Notes under the pieces: generated by a model
What the model saw: only the letters and a program-made list of their open reading frames with translations
Databases searched by the model: none
Told to the model about the DNA's origin: nothing
Position numbers and translations under genes: made by a program
Assembly (NCBI GenBank): GCA_026419775.2
Contig: JAOPGA020000617.1
Location: 1-64,000, forward strand
Direction of reading: 5' to 3'
Source: Acrasis kona
Lineage: Eukaryota; Heterolobosea; Eutetramitea; Acrasida; Acrasidae
DNA length: 64,000 nt
Part shown: positions 10,926 to 20,843 of the stretch, in pieces
Position numbering within the stretch: position 1 is the first letter of the stretch
How the letters are laid out: the number at the start of each line of letters is the position of its first letter

Positions 10926-12857
10926 ATGGCAAAGGGAAAGAAGGTAGCACCAAAGAATCAAAAACAAGACGCACAAACCACACAATCAACTGATGAGGTA
11001 AAAGTATTCCACAATGCCATTGCCATTGATTTTGGTGACGATTCTTGCACCGTTGGTTACTTCAGCCACAAGGAGGGCAAAGTTATCATTATTCAAAATG
11101 AAGATGGTGACTTCCAAACCCCCTCTGTCTTATCTTTCACACAAGAAGAGTTGTTTGTAGGAAAACCAGCTGTGCACAACGAAGCACGTAACGCCAAGAA
11201 CACTGTCTATAATATCAAGTCCCTTCTAGCTGGTGGTGGAGCACACGATACAGCCTACCCATTCCAAATTGAACAAACTGAAGAAGGCGTCAGCGTCCAG
11301 GTTCAATATAAGGGTGAATCGCGCACATATCAACTATACGAACTAGTCAGTTTGGTACTTGCAAAGATGAAGAGCATTGCAGAGTTCTACTTGAGCAAGA
11401 AGGTCACCAGAGCCGTCATCACAGTTCCCAAATACTTTGACGAAGCTCAACGCGCAGTTGTTATAAAAGCCAGTGAAAACATTGACTTGGAGGTCATACA
11501 ATTACTTGACGACCCAATCGCAGCCGCCATCTGCTACGGCCTAGATGAAGTCACAAAAGACGCTGGTGACGTAACTGCCCTAGTAGTTGATGTTGGAAGA
11601 CACACTTCACGCACAGCCATCGTTAAAAGCCACAACACCACCGGTTGCCTTGCTGTTGTATCAAACAACTTGACCTGGGAGTGCGGAGGTGACATTCTTG
11701 ATGACTGCATCGTTCAATTCCTATTGACTGACATTGAATCAAGATACTTCTCAGATAGCAACGAAAGGTTCAGAGAGTCGGTGACAAATAGTTTGAGAGT
11801 CATGGCCAGGTTGAGACTAGAGAGCGAGAGATGCAAATTGATCTTGTCTCAAAGCAACACCGCTAGCATTGAATTGGACTCCTTGTTTGATGGCGTCGAC
11901 TACTCCTACACACTAAACCGTGCTCGTCTGGACAACCTAATCGCCGAGCCAGTCAAGGCCCTACTAGATTTGGTCAAGCGCACCATTGCTGGAGAGAAAT
12001 CAAAAATAGATCGCATTTTGTTGGTCGGTGCAAGTGCAGCCATACCTCAAATCCAAGAGTCCATCAAGGCACTAAACATTCCAAACAATTGCGATAAATT
12101 GATCGACGAGCCCATCATGAGTGGTGCCGCCATACAAGCATACCTACTAAGGACGCGCATAGACCACAGAATCGAACACAAGAGTCAACTAGAGAATGTT
12201 GGCGACGACGTGAGTTTGGTAGACGAACGCGTGCCAGTCACAAGCACAAGCATTGGTCTACAAGCAAACGGTGGATTGACGGCAGTGATCGTGCCAAAGG
12301 GAACATCACTACCACACACCGCCACTCACTTGGTGTCCAACGCAACACCCAACAAGGATGGAAAGCTACTCATCAAGGTTGTACAAGGAGAGAGACCATT
12401 CGCCAAGGACAACAATTTGGTAAACTTCCCTCAATATGCCATCCTATGTGGAAACGAGGCCCAAGATCGTGGACAACAACACGTCGAACTCATCGTCAAT
12501 GTCTCCGCGGAAGGAAAGTTGAGCTTCAAGGCTGTAGATTCAGAGACTAAGCAACCACTCAAGTTGGCACCAACCAGCGAACCATACACAAATGGCGTAG
12601 GTGCTTACCCAAGCGTACAAGACATTTTAGATGATGCCGAAAAGAACGTGGACAGCGACAAGGTCAGAGTTTCTGGTGCAGAGGCTAGATCCAAATTAGA
12701 AACATATGTTTACAGAATGAGAGCGAAAAACATTGATGACGAGTCTGCACGGAAATTGAGCGACGACACCATCAAATGGATTCAAGAGAACGAGGAGGGA
12801 ACACATCAAGATTACTTGATGAAGTTGAGAGAGTACCATGGAGCTATTCCAAAATAA
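10926..12857 (+). CDS. Divergent Hsp70 (Ssz1/HSPA14-like)
   Basis: A 643-aa single-exon gene. It has the actin-like ATPase fold of Hsp70: AIDFGDDSCTVGYF (about 33) for phosphate 1, AVITVPKYFDEAQR, LLDDPIAAAICYGL and ILLVGASAAIPQI. The canonical phosphate-2 loop DLGGGT is replaced by VVDVGRHTSR, and the N-terminal DLGTT by DFGDDS, as in ribosome-associated Ssz1/HSPA14-type Hsp70s with weak or no ATP hydrolysis. A reduced substrate domain follows, without the EEVD or HDEL tail, so it is probably cytosolic. The basic Lys-rich N-terminus could contact ribosomes. AATAAA overlaps the stop codon. Confidence 0.8.
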   Translation: MAKGKKVAPKNQKQDAQTTQSTDEVKVFHNAIAIDFGDDSCTVGYFSHKEGKVIIIQNEDGDFQTPSVLSFTQEELFVGKPAVHNEARNAKNTVYNIKSLLAGGGAHDTAYPFQIEQTEEGVSVQVQYKGESRTYQLYELVSLVLAKMKSIAEFYLSKKVTRAVITVPKYFDEAQRAVVIKASENIDLEVIQLLDDPIAAAICYGLDEVTKDAGDVTALVVDVGRHTSRTAIVKSHNTTGCLAVVSNNLTWECGGDILDDCIVQFLLTDIESRYFSDSNERFRESVTNSLRVMARLRLESERCKLILSQSNTASIELDSLFDGVDYSYTLNRARLDNLIAEPVKALLDLVKRTIAGEKSKIDRILLVGASAAIPQIQESIKALNIPNNCDKLIDEPIMSGAAIQAYLLRTRIDHRIEHKSQLENVGDDVSLVDERVPVTSTSIGLQANGGLTAVIVPKGTSLPHTATHLVSNATPNKDGKLLIKVVQGERPFAKDNNLVNFPQYAILCGNEAQDRGQQHVELIVNVSAEGKLSFKAVDSETKQPLKLAPTSEPYTNGVGAYPSVQDILDDAEKNVDSDKVRVSGAEARSKLETYVYRMRAKNIDDESARKLSDDTIKWIQENEEGTHQDYLMKLREYHGAIPK

Positions 12858-12932
12858 ATATACATTTTTTTATCCACGTTGTTGTTGTAATCATGATGTT
12901 TGACGTCAGATGACGTGAGATCAAAAATTAAA

Positions 12933-15900
12933 ATGAGTCAAGAAGAACCTCCCTTTCCCTTCAAGATATATGCTAGATTTAGAGCATTTTCCAAAGAAGA
13001 AGGTGGGGATGATGCAAAATGCAGTTCAGTGTTCCATAAGCTGGGGAAGAGAGTAATGGTGAAACATGGAGTAGATAAGCCATATGAAGTTGAGCTTGAC
13101 GGGGCATTCAACAACAAAACCAATAGCGCTGAAGTATTCAATGCGATCGGACCAGGAGTGTCTGGCATTTTAATGAAGGGTTACAATTGTACTCTCGTTT
13201 GTGATGGATTCCCAAAGACTGGTAAAACTTATACCATGATTGGGACTGGATCAGAATTCGCGACAGTAGAGAAGGAGAGTGATGGTATCTTTCCAAGGCT
13301 TGTGAAAACTTGCTTTGATCACATTTTGATGAATGCCGACGAGGACATTGAATTCAGCATAGGCGTATCAACCTATGCGATCTTGAGTGGTACGGGTGTG
13401 GTTACAGATTTGCTATCAGACACTCTAGATACAGAGGAGGGCTTGGCATGCTCATTACAAGAAGAGAGTGGTGAAGTTGATCTGGAGGGATTGATTGTTG
13501 AGTTTGCAGGGAGCGATGCTGAAGTGCTTGATATTTTAGATCTCGTACTACCAAGAAGACCAGCCGACTCAACCCTTATTGTAGAGTTGACGATTACACA
13601 AAAGAATCCCAAAAAGAACACCAACATTAAGAGTCGTTTATGTTGCATTGATTTGGAATCGAGACCACTCCGCACTTTCGAAGAGAATGGATCACAAACG
13701 TTTGAGGACATTTGCAACTCTCTGACCTCAGGAGACGAGGAGTATGACTTGTACTCAACAGCACTAAGAGCCGTTTTGTACAGCAGAACATGCAACAATT
13801 GTTTCACTTCAGTCATCATGAATTGTTCACCTGCTATAGAGGATGCAGCTGACTTGACAGTTCCCACGTTAGAATTTTTAAAATCACTTGAAGTCATGGC
13901 CGTTGAGGCAGTGATTAACCCAGCTGTGGACGAGGCACCAGTAGTACAAGCGCCAGCACCACAAAAGGCACCAACCACCACAGCACCTGCCGCTGCCGCC
14001 ACCTCCAAAGTCGATACCAGTGCTTTGGAATCACAGATTGCTTCGATCAAGAAGGAACTAACTCTAGTTCAAGAGCAAAAGGAGGAACTAGAGATGACTC
14101 TTGCCAATGCCAGATCGCAAAACAAAGCACTTCAGACAAGCTTGGACAAGTCAATCGCTGACACTAATAAATTAACCCAACAACACGACGCCACATCCAA
14201 GACTCTTGAATCAAACAAGCAAGATTTAACCAAGTACAAGACCGACATGGACCAACAAAAGAATCACATTTCAGAGCTAACCAACCAAATCAAACAACTC
14301 CAAGAACAAATCAATAAACAAGAATCACACACATCATCATTAAACAATGATCTAACAAGGGAAAGAAGAAACGTACAAGATCTCACTTCCAACCTACACG
14401 AATCAAAGATCCAACTACAGGACAAGCAATCAATCATATCGCAACAACAAGCAAACATGAAGGATTACACGGACAAGATCGAACAGCTGACATTACAAGC
14501 GGACCAACACAAATCAAACCACTCACAATTAGAACAGAGCCAATCGCTTTTGAGTCAACAATTACAACAATCTCAACAAGAGGCATCCGCCAAACAATCA
14601 TCGCTGATCGATCAAATCAACACGTTGAAGGAAAACATCACTCAATTGGAACAATCACAAATCATCAAACAAGCACAAGCGCAGGATCGCATCCAAGCAT
14701 TACAAGATGAATTGCAACAATCATTTGCACAAATATCACACATCAAGAGCGACAATAACCAACAAATACAACAAGTGCACCAATCACAATTGGAACAATT
14801 GAAATCACAATCAATCAAGGATCGCGAATCATATCAACAAGAAAAGAATCAATGGATTCAACAATCGTCACAAATCACCACCCAGCATCAACAAGAATTA
14901 CAACAATTACGAGATGATCACGTCCAACTCACGTCACACAAGGATCAATTACTCAACGATGCAACCAATTCCATCGGCGAATTAACCACAAAGGTAAATG
15001 ATTTGAACGATCGAATCAAACAATACCAATCACAAATCAATCAACAATCCACCACCATCCAAGATCAATCATCACAAATCACCACCCTCACATCTCAAAA
15101 TGAATCTCTCGCCAATCAATTATCATTAACAGAATCACAACATGCATCAATGTGCAACGACTTCAAGATTGAATTGGATCAAATCAATCAAGACAAGCAA
15201 CACATTCAAGAAAGAGTAATCCTCATCGATCAACAAAAGGATCAATTGGAGGCACGATTGAACCAAGTGAGTGCAGAATTGACGCGCATCAATGATTCGC
15301 ACATGTTGGGTCAACGAGAAGTCGCGAACATGAGAGAATTGTTGGAATCAACCGTTGCAGATCAAAGAGCACTATTGGAATCAAATCAATTACAAAAGAA
15401 TGAATTAGAGCAGAGTAAATTATTGGTGCAACAATTACAGAGTCAACACGATGGCGACGAATTAAAGATTCAAAATCTACAACAAGAGTTGAAACAATCA
15501 TCAATCGATCATCAACAGGCATTGAGCGATAGAGATGTACAAGCGAATGAGTTGAAGCAGTTGAACGAGAAGCATTTGATGGAGTTGATTACCATCAGAG
15601 ATGAATTGAAAAAGGCACAACAAGCATCATCATCATCATCGACATCACCTACCACTGCCATCATATCGTCACCCACCAACACCGTCACCAATAGACCAAG
15701 AACAAGAGGTACCATTCGCGCTCAAACGCCACCGCCACCTTCTCTATTCGCTCAACAATCGCCCTATCTCAACGTGTTACCATCCACTGGTAATCAGAGA
15801 CAATCCATTCGAATGATCAATGCAGGTGGTGCAGGTATCAAGAATAGAATAGCAGCCATTCAAACAAGTGTTCAGGAATCAAATCAGACGAGGACGAGTA

Positions 15901-16553
15901 AGCCCAGAGGTAGCATCATGATGTTGAGGAGACAACATAGTCCATCAGGTGCTGTTGGCGATGCGAACGTGCCACTGCAGGATCAGATCAATAGCAACAA
16001 TGCTACCACCACCATCAAATCCAATCAAGATACGCGTAGACATCGAATGAGCATTAGAGGTGGACAGTCACCCATACAGGCGACATCACCTCAAATAACA
16101 GTGTCATCAGATTATTTGAATGCTAGCGCTGGTACTACTAGAAGAGGAAGTGTATTAATTAGAAATCCATCCTCCAATACTACTGCCACCACCACCACTA
16201 CTACTACTAGTGCACCTACAATTGCTCTCAACAAATCACAAACAGTCATCAAGAGCGGATTGTTAATCAAGGAGGGAGGTATGAAATTTGCTTCGTGGCA
16301 AAAGAAGCATATTGCGTTGGTGAAGGATGATGTGGATGGTCGTTGCAAGTTGGTTGTGAGTTTGACTGCAGATTCTGCGCCACAAGAGGAATTTGATTTG
16401 ACTGGATGCAGTGTTGCGTTGGCACCAGAGAAGCAGAATGGAACGAATCGATTCTTTTGCTTCAAGGTTACATGCGCTGATGGAAAGGTGGTGCATTTGA
16501 ATGCAGCCATGGCAGAGGATAGACAGGACTGGATGCAGAAGATTTGTCCATAA
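12933..16553 (+). CDS. Kinesin-like protein with degenerate motor, coiled coil and PH domain
   Basis: A 1206-aa single-exon gene. The frame is open from 12900 but the first ATG is at 12933. Residues 1-330 resemble a kinesin motor: P-loop GFPKTGKTYTM (about 92-102) and a late FLKSLEVMA neck-like helix. The switch I SSRSH motif is missing, and the switch II DLAGSE is replaced by CIDLESRPLR. Residues about 360-870 are a long Gln-rich coiled coil. A low-complexity linker with repeated basic-Ser patches leads to a C-terminal PH domain (about 1105-1205, LLIKEGGMKFASWQKKHIAL to DRQDWMQKI). It probably binds nucleotide but may not walk on microtubules. Its start is only 75 bp after the Hsp70 stop. 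Confidence 0.8.
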   Translation: MSQEEPPFPFKIYARFRAFSKEEGGDDAKCSSVFHKLGKRVMVKHGVDKPYEVELDGAFNNKTNSAEVFNAIGPGVSGILMKGYNCTLVCDGFPKTGKTYTMIGTGSEFATVEKESDGIFPRLVKTCFDHILMNADEDIEFSIGVSTYAILSGTGVVTDLLSDTLDTEEGLACSLQEESGEVDLEGLIVEFAGSDAEVLDILDLVLPRRPADSTLIVELTITQKNPKKNTNIKSRLCCIDLESRPLRTFEENGSQTFEDICNSLTSGDEEYDLYSTALRAVLYSRTCNNCFTSVIMNCSPAIEDAADLTVPTLEFLKSLEVMAVEAVINPAVDEAPVVQAPAPQKAPTTTAPAAAATSKVDTSALESQIASIKKELTLVQEQKEELEMTLANARSQNKALQTSLDKSIADTNKLTQQHDATSKTLESNKQDLTKYKTDMDQQKNHISELTNQIKQLQEQINKQESHTSSLNNDLTRERRNVQDLTSNLHESKIQLQDKQSIISQQQANMKDYTDKIEQLTLQADQHKSNHSQLEQSQSLLSQQLQQSQQEASAKQSSLIDQINTLKENITQLEQSQIIKQAQAQDRIQALQDELQQSFAQISHIKSDNNQQIQQVHQSQLEQLKSQSIKDRESYQQEKNQWIQQSSQITTQHQQELQQLRDDHVQLTSHKDQLLNDATNSIGELTTKVNDLNDRIKQYQSQINQQSTTIQDQSSQITTLTSQNESLANQLSLTESQHASMCNDFKIELDQINQDKQHIQERVILIDQQKDQLEARLNQVSAELTRINDSHMLGQREVANMRELLESTVADQRALLESNQLQKNELEQSKLLVQQLQSQHDGDELKIQNLQQELKQSSIDHQQALSDRDVQANELKQLNEKHLMELITIRDELKKAQQASSSSSTSPTTAIISSPTNTVTNRPRTRGTIRAQTPPPPSLFAQQSPYLNVLPSTGNQRQSIRMINAGGAGIKNRIAAIQTSVQESNQTRTSKPRGSIMMLRRQHSPSGAVGDANVPLQDQINSNNATTTIKSNQDTRRHRMSIRGGQSPIQATSPQITVSSDYLNASAGTTRRGSVLIRNPSSNTTATTTTTTTSAPTIALNKSQTVIKSGLLIKEGGMKFASWQKKHIALVKDDVDGRCKLVVSLTADSAPQEEFDLTGCSVALAPEKQNGTNRFFCFKVTCADGKVVHLNAAMAEDRQDWMQKICP

Positions 16554-16886
16554 ATAAATCATGTTTTGTAATTGACGAATCACTTGCTCAAAAAAAATTA
16601 GTGTAACACACATAATAAACTAAAGCTAATATTTTTTATTGTGGTATCCTTCAACTTATAATTTATTATTGTGATTATCTATCTAGGTGATACTATGACG
16701 TACAAATAAAGATTGTAAGCAACAAATTGAAATCTAAATTTGACCGAATCAAATTCGAATCTTACAATTCAGACAGGGTCATCACGATCCACCAACCTTA
16801 GAAAGTGGGCTGAACAGCCAGTATAGCAAGTTGCAAGAAGGCAAACAGGATAAACTTTTTTTGATACAATAGTCTAGTTTTACACA
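16554..16886. other. Intergenic region
   Basis: 333 bp, AT-rich, between the kinesin-like gene and the 7TM gene. It holds the poly(A) signal of the first gene just after its stop (16551-16558) and presumably the promoter of the second. No coding or RNA signal seen. Confidence 0.5.
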
Positions 16887-18394
16887 ATGAAACTGTTTCT
16901 GCTTTCACTCATCATAACACAGATTCTGACCCTTGGAGTGGGTCAGAATTGCAGAGACGGGAAGAAATACTGTCTTGTAGATAACAGTCACTATCGTTGT
17001 TTGGGCGACCGATATGTTTGCGGTTCACATCCCCCCCACCATGCTTGTCTCAAACTCGCATGTCCACTCGCTGCGGAAACAGGGGCCTTTGTAACATCAC
17101 AGCACACAAATACTATTATTGCCCAGACAGCACGTGCGGAGATTCGCTGTGTGAAGACGGTACCGAACCAAAATCAGTTTACGTATTAACAGATTACATT
17201 CCACCGAAGTGGTATCTCATTTATTCCCTATATTTCATATCCGGAACAGCATTACTCACGATCATTTTATTCAGAAAAACGAAAACTCTAAAAAACAACC
17301 ACTTGCCCATATTAGCCGTACACATTACCAGTTGGTGTTTTTTTGCGTACTTTGACTTTGATACATCCATATCGAGTGCCCAACCATGCATCGTCACGCA
17401 ATTATTTTCAATATATAGTTTTGTAGTCGCTGGTACGTCAAAAACATTAAGGGTCTACTATCACATTCAGCTCTATAATGAACAAAAGAAGAAAGTTTCG
17501 TGTGAGCAAGAGACTTATTCTAAAATAAATAATAATAATTACGAAGATGCGGTACCAAAGGTACCCCAGAGTAGTCACTATTTAGATTGGAAGCTTACAC
17601 ACGCTGTTGTGTTCGTAATCGTAATTGTGGTGACTCAATTGTTCATCACGTTGATGTTTACAGAGATTTCTATAAGCGATGGCCCGTGTAGTCAAGTGGC
17701 CCATCATGTGTTGATAAAATACTTGTCCTCAATTACATTGATCGCTTATAGCATAAGTTTGATGCTTTATAGCTTTAACAAGAGGGCGTTTGATTCTCTT
17801 GATCGCTCTTATGAATTGTCCATTCATATTGCTGCATTTTTTATTACTTCTTCAATCTCTCAACTAGTGGCCGTTCAATCTGCAATGTGGGTTGAAGTTC
17901 CTGGTCATATAACTCCATTTTATGAATTTGGTTATTATACTATGATTGTTTTTTGTGCAACGGATATGCTTGCTACAGTCTACGTTCCTATTCTTTTCGA
18001 AGTTTATAGAAATTATAAAAACGGAGACATTAGTCAACAAAAATTTGATTCTATTTTTTCTGGCACTTTTCCAGCCATTCAAACTGGTTTACTTTTGAAT
18101 TACTCTCTTGTAGAATTAAAGGTGGATGAGGTAATTGTGTGGAGTTATTTGAAGAGGATTTCGGATCCTCACATTCACTCCAATCTAAGATCAAAGTTGT
18201 GCGAAATGTTACAACAATATGTAAGAAATATTGACCTGAAGGGTATGATAGGTACCGAGACTTTTCCACCGCATTCTCTTCAGAGCAATATTGCTTGCGA
18301 AAACATGAAGAGGTCTCTAGAAAAGAATCACATAAGGGCATTGTGCTCAAGGATGTTAAAAGAAAAAAACCAACTAATAAATGTGCTTTATTAA
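16887..18394 (+). CDS. 7TM receptor-like protein with Cys-rich ectodomain and RGS-like tail, frame broken
   Basis: The first frame gives a signal peptide (MKLFLLSLIITQILTLGVG) and a Cys-rich start. At a run of seven C (17031-17037) the coding frame changes by one base. The second frame continues with an EGF-like cluster (TRCGNRGLCNITAH), seven hydrophobic spans (about 17200-18000) and a helical cytoplasmic tail of about 115 residues that resembles a divergent RGS domain. One extra C would join the frames; no GT-AG intron does so without removing cysteines. A sequencing or assembly homopolymer error is the simplest reading. 7TM-RGS fusions are common in protists and act in G-protein signalling; the RGS call is tentative. 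Confidence 0.65.
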
Positions 18395-18631
18395 CTTTAA
18401 TGTAGATCTCGATAGAGATGTTAGAACCAGTAGTTCCTAATTGAATGAGTACTTTTTTATTCCAAAGTATGAGGTGCTTTCTGTGATCTTAAGCATAAAG
18501 GCGTGCTTTACGAAGCATAACGTTCTTACCCTTTGTTAAGATCTTTCCTGCCTCTACTAATTCAAGTGTTCAACATATGGTCAACCTGTCATTGTTTTCC
18601 ACCCAACCAAAAAACAGTTCCCACATTGAAG
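18395..18631. other. Intergenic region
   Basis: Holds the 3' end of the 7TM gene and the promoter and 5' UTR of the glycosyltransferase. The downstream frame is open from 18533, but only through a TTG, so I treat 18533-18631 as leader. Confidence 0.5.
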
Positions 18632-20623
18632 ATGTCGCCCAACATGAGCAAGATAGTGCTCTTCTTGCTTTTTCAGACAGTAATTATTGTGCTATTTTAT
18701 ATGATGTATTCTTTACATACATCGGCAAACGACCGTGCACTAGAAACTAATACCGTGGATACTACACCAAGCAATAATATTGTTTCCAAGACCACAAATA
18801 CACCTGCCCCCACGACCACGTCCGCAGTCACAACTACCACTGCTACCGCCGCTAAACCAGACAACTTGATATCGTGGAAGTGTCCAGCAGATCCAAAATA
18901 TGCCGAAGTATTCGAACCAGACATGTATAAAATGGTGGTCGAAGACCACAGCGACAAGGATAAATGGATACAAGTTGCATACAGCGGACATTATCCTGAA
19001 CCTGAAAAGTTCGTAGCATTTTGGAAATATTCCATTCATAGTTTGCTATGGGAGCGCACATCGCCGGTTCGAGTTCACATTTTCGGGAATGCAGAAATGA
19101 GACCTCAAGACATAGCAGCATCCGTTAATCGTTGTAACTATCTGAACTTTGAAGTAGTCGGTCACGTGTACGATAACAAAGACGTCAACGCCCACTACGT
19201 AAAATTATTATTCCCGTCCATTTTGGGCAAATGGAATGGAGGCGTAGTAAAGAAGGTGATCCACGTGGACCTTGACACCGTCTTTTATAAGGACCTAATG
19301 GAGATGTGGAATACGTTCGACGAGTTCGACGACAAGCAGGCAGTGGGCATTGTTCCCGAGTTCAACAGAATGTATGCAAAGGAGGATAACGGAAGGTACC
19401 ATCAAAATCAACAATGCGTGTTGGGGCTACCCGATCGAGGACAACATGGGTTCAACTCTGGCGTGTTGATGATGCGAATCGATCGTGTCAACGCCATCAC
19501 GGATCCCGAAAAGGCCCTCAGCACATTAAAGTCACAGCTCGAATCCAAAGGATGCGCGCTCTCCATGGCCGACCAAGACGTCTTCAACGTATTTCTGTAC
19601 AGAAGTCCAGAATTATTCAAGCCGGTATCATTCGGCTACAACATGCAATACGTTTGCGTGGGCTACCTCGACGTTGATTGTTTGAACTACACCATACCCA
19701 CCGATCAAGTCGTGATCGGTCACTGGAACGGAGGTGTCAAGGGATCGCCATTCCTTAGACAAGTAAGAAATGTGTACGAAAATCTGGACACCGCTCAATT
19801 AGATCTGCAGTACATGACATCCGAGCTGAAACGTTTTATGAGATGGAAGACCACCGAACAACTAACCACGCATCGATACATTAAATTCAACCCAGAGTGG
19901 CCGCCGAAGAATGCTACCAGAGACGCTTCTGGAAAGAAACGCTATCACATCATCATCAACAAATACAAGTATGATATTTCGTGGCTAAACAACAGTTTGA
20001 TCAGCGATATACCCGCTACAATCTACGACGCTGGAACGATCGATTTCGGAAGAGTGAAGGCGCCTCGCGATAACACCAAAATATATGCCGTTCCCAATCC
20101 AGGAAATTCTCAAGAGTGCCCATCCTATCTTCGTTTCATCATCGAGAATTATGATAACTTACCTGACGTCACCTTCTTCTTGCACGACAGTCCGTTCAAC
20201 CACTCTCCAAACATTTTGCAATTCATCAGAAACGTAATCGAAAAGTGCCCAAGGATGAAATGGATTCATTTGAATCCACAAGTATTAAAGCTCGATACAA
20301 GCGATGGAACTAGACCCTTGATTGCAAAGTATCCCTTCGTCCAGGAAGCTATTCCAATAGCGGGGGAAAAGGGATGGTGCGTGTATTGTTGTGCGCAGTT
20401 TGCAGTGTCGAAAGAAACCATATTGAGACATCCTAAGGAGTTTTACTATTCGCTCCTGTTATTAACCATCGATTTGAAAGATTGTTCTTATTTGGAACAC
20501 AGATGGCACGTTATTTGGGGCGATCCACCATGCATGGATCATTACTATGATTATAAAGATTATAACACGAGACCACTCGATGCTCCGTTCCCCTTCGACC
20601 ATCCTGTATGCAAAGGGGAGTAG
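18632..20623 (+). CDS. Golgi glycosyltransferase: LARGE/GT8 domain fused to DUF3431
   Basis: A 663-aa type II membrane protein from the ATG at 18632. Residues about 5-28 are a signal anchor (SKIVLFLLFQTVIIVLFYMM), followed by a Thr-rich stem. The GT8-like domain (about 140-400) has the metal/nucleotide-sugar motif HVDLDTVFY (about 210), the acceptor-loop GFNSGVLMM, ADQDVFN and a final GHWNGG. The C-terminal 200 residues match DUF3431 (DISWLN, YAVPNPG, TFFLHDSP, YCCAQFAVSKE), a family associated with glycan synthesis. This looks like a bifunctional Golgi enzyme. Sugar and acceptor cannot be deduced. Confidence 0.82.
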   Translation: MSPNMSKIVLFLLFQTVIIVLFYMMYSLHTSANDRALETNTVDTTPSNNIVSKTTNTPAPTTTSAVTTTTATAAKPDNLISWKCPADPKYAEVFEPDMYKMVVEDHSDKDKWIQVAYSGHYPEPEKFVAFWKYSIHSLLWERTSPVRVHIFGNAEMRPQDIAASVNRCNYLNFEVVGHVYDNKDVNAHYVKLLFPSILGKWNGGVVKKVIHVDLDTVFYKDLMEMWNTFDEFDDKQAVGIVPEFNRMYAKEDNGRYHQNQQCVLGLPDRGQHGFNSGVLMMRIDRVNAITDPEKALSTLKSQLESKGCALSMADQDVFNVFLYRSPELFKPVSFGYNMQYVCVGYLDVDCLNYTIPTDQVVIGHWNGGVKGSPFLRQVRNVYENLDTAQLDLQYMTSELKRFMRWKTTEQLTTHRYIKFNPEWPPKNATRDASGKKRYHIIINKYKYDISWLNNSLISDIPATIYDAGTIDFGRVKAPRDNTKIYAVPNPGNSQECPSYLRFIIENYDNLPDVTFFLHDSPFNHSPNILQFIRNVIEKCPRMKWIHLNPQVLKLDTSDGTRPLIAKYPFVQEAIPIAGEKGWCVYCCAQFAVSKETILRHPKEFYYSLLLLTIDLKDCSYLEHRWHVIWGDPPCMDHYYDYKDYNTRPLDAPFPFDHPVCKGE

Positions 20624-20843
20624 TCATGAAAGGTTTGTAAATAATGCACCAAATAATAAATGTGTTGTTAAGGTTACAATGTTTTTAATATTACGCGTTC
20701 ATTTTCTCCCTTTCATGTCCCTTCGGTTGCCTGACTTTTACCTTTCTGAGGACCGGTAAAACGAAAAGAGATTTTGCTGCTATTATTGTGTAACCGCATC
20801 GGATTAATTTTGTAGTTATTTATAAAATTAAACAAAAATAATC
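20624..20843. other. Intergenic region with TATA-like element
   Basis: 220 bp. TTTATAAAATTAAAC at about 20819-20833 lies some 15-25 bp before the ATG of the secreted PAN-like protein and could be a TATA box or Inr-proximal element. Nothing else recognised. Confidence 0.35.

Noticed and set aside
12900-12932. Longer N-terminus of the kinesin-like protein
   Set aside because: It would need a TTG start. The first ATG is at 12933 and gives the motor-domain start directly.
13373-14050. 225-codon minus-strand frame inside the kinesin-like gene
   Set aside because: Ala/Val/Ser-rich shadow of the coding strand with no domain.
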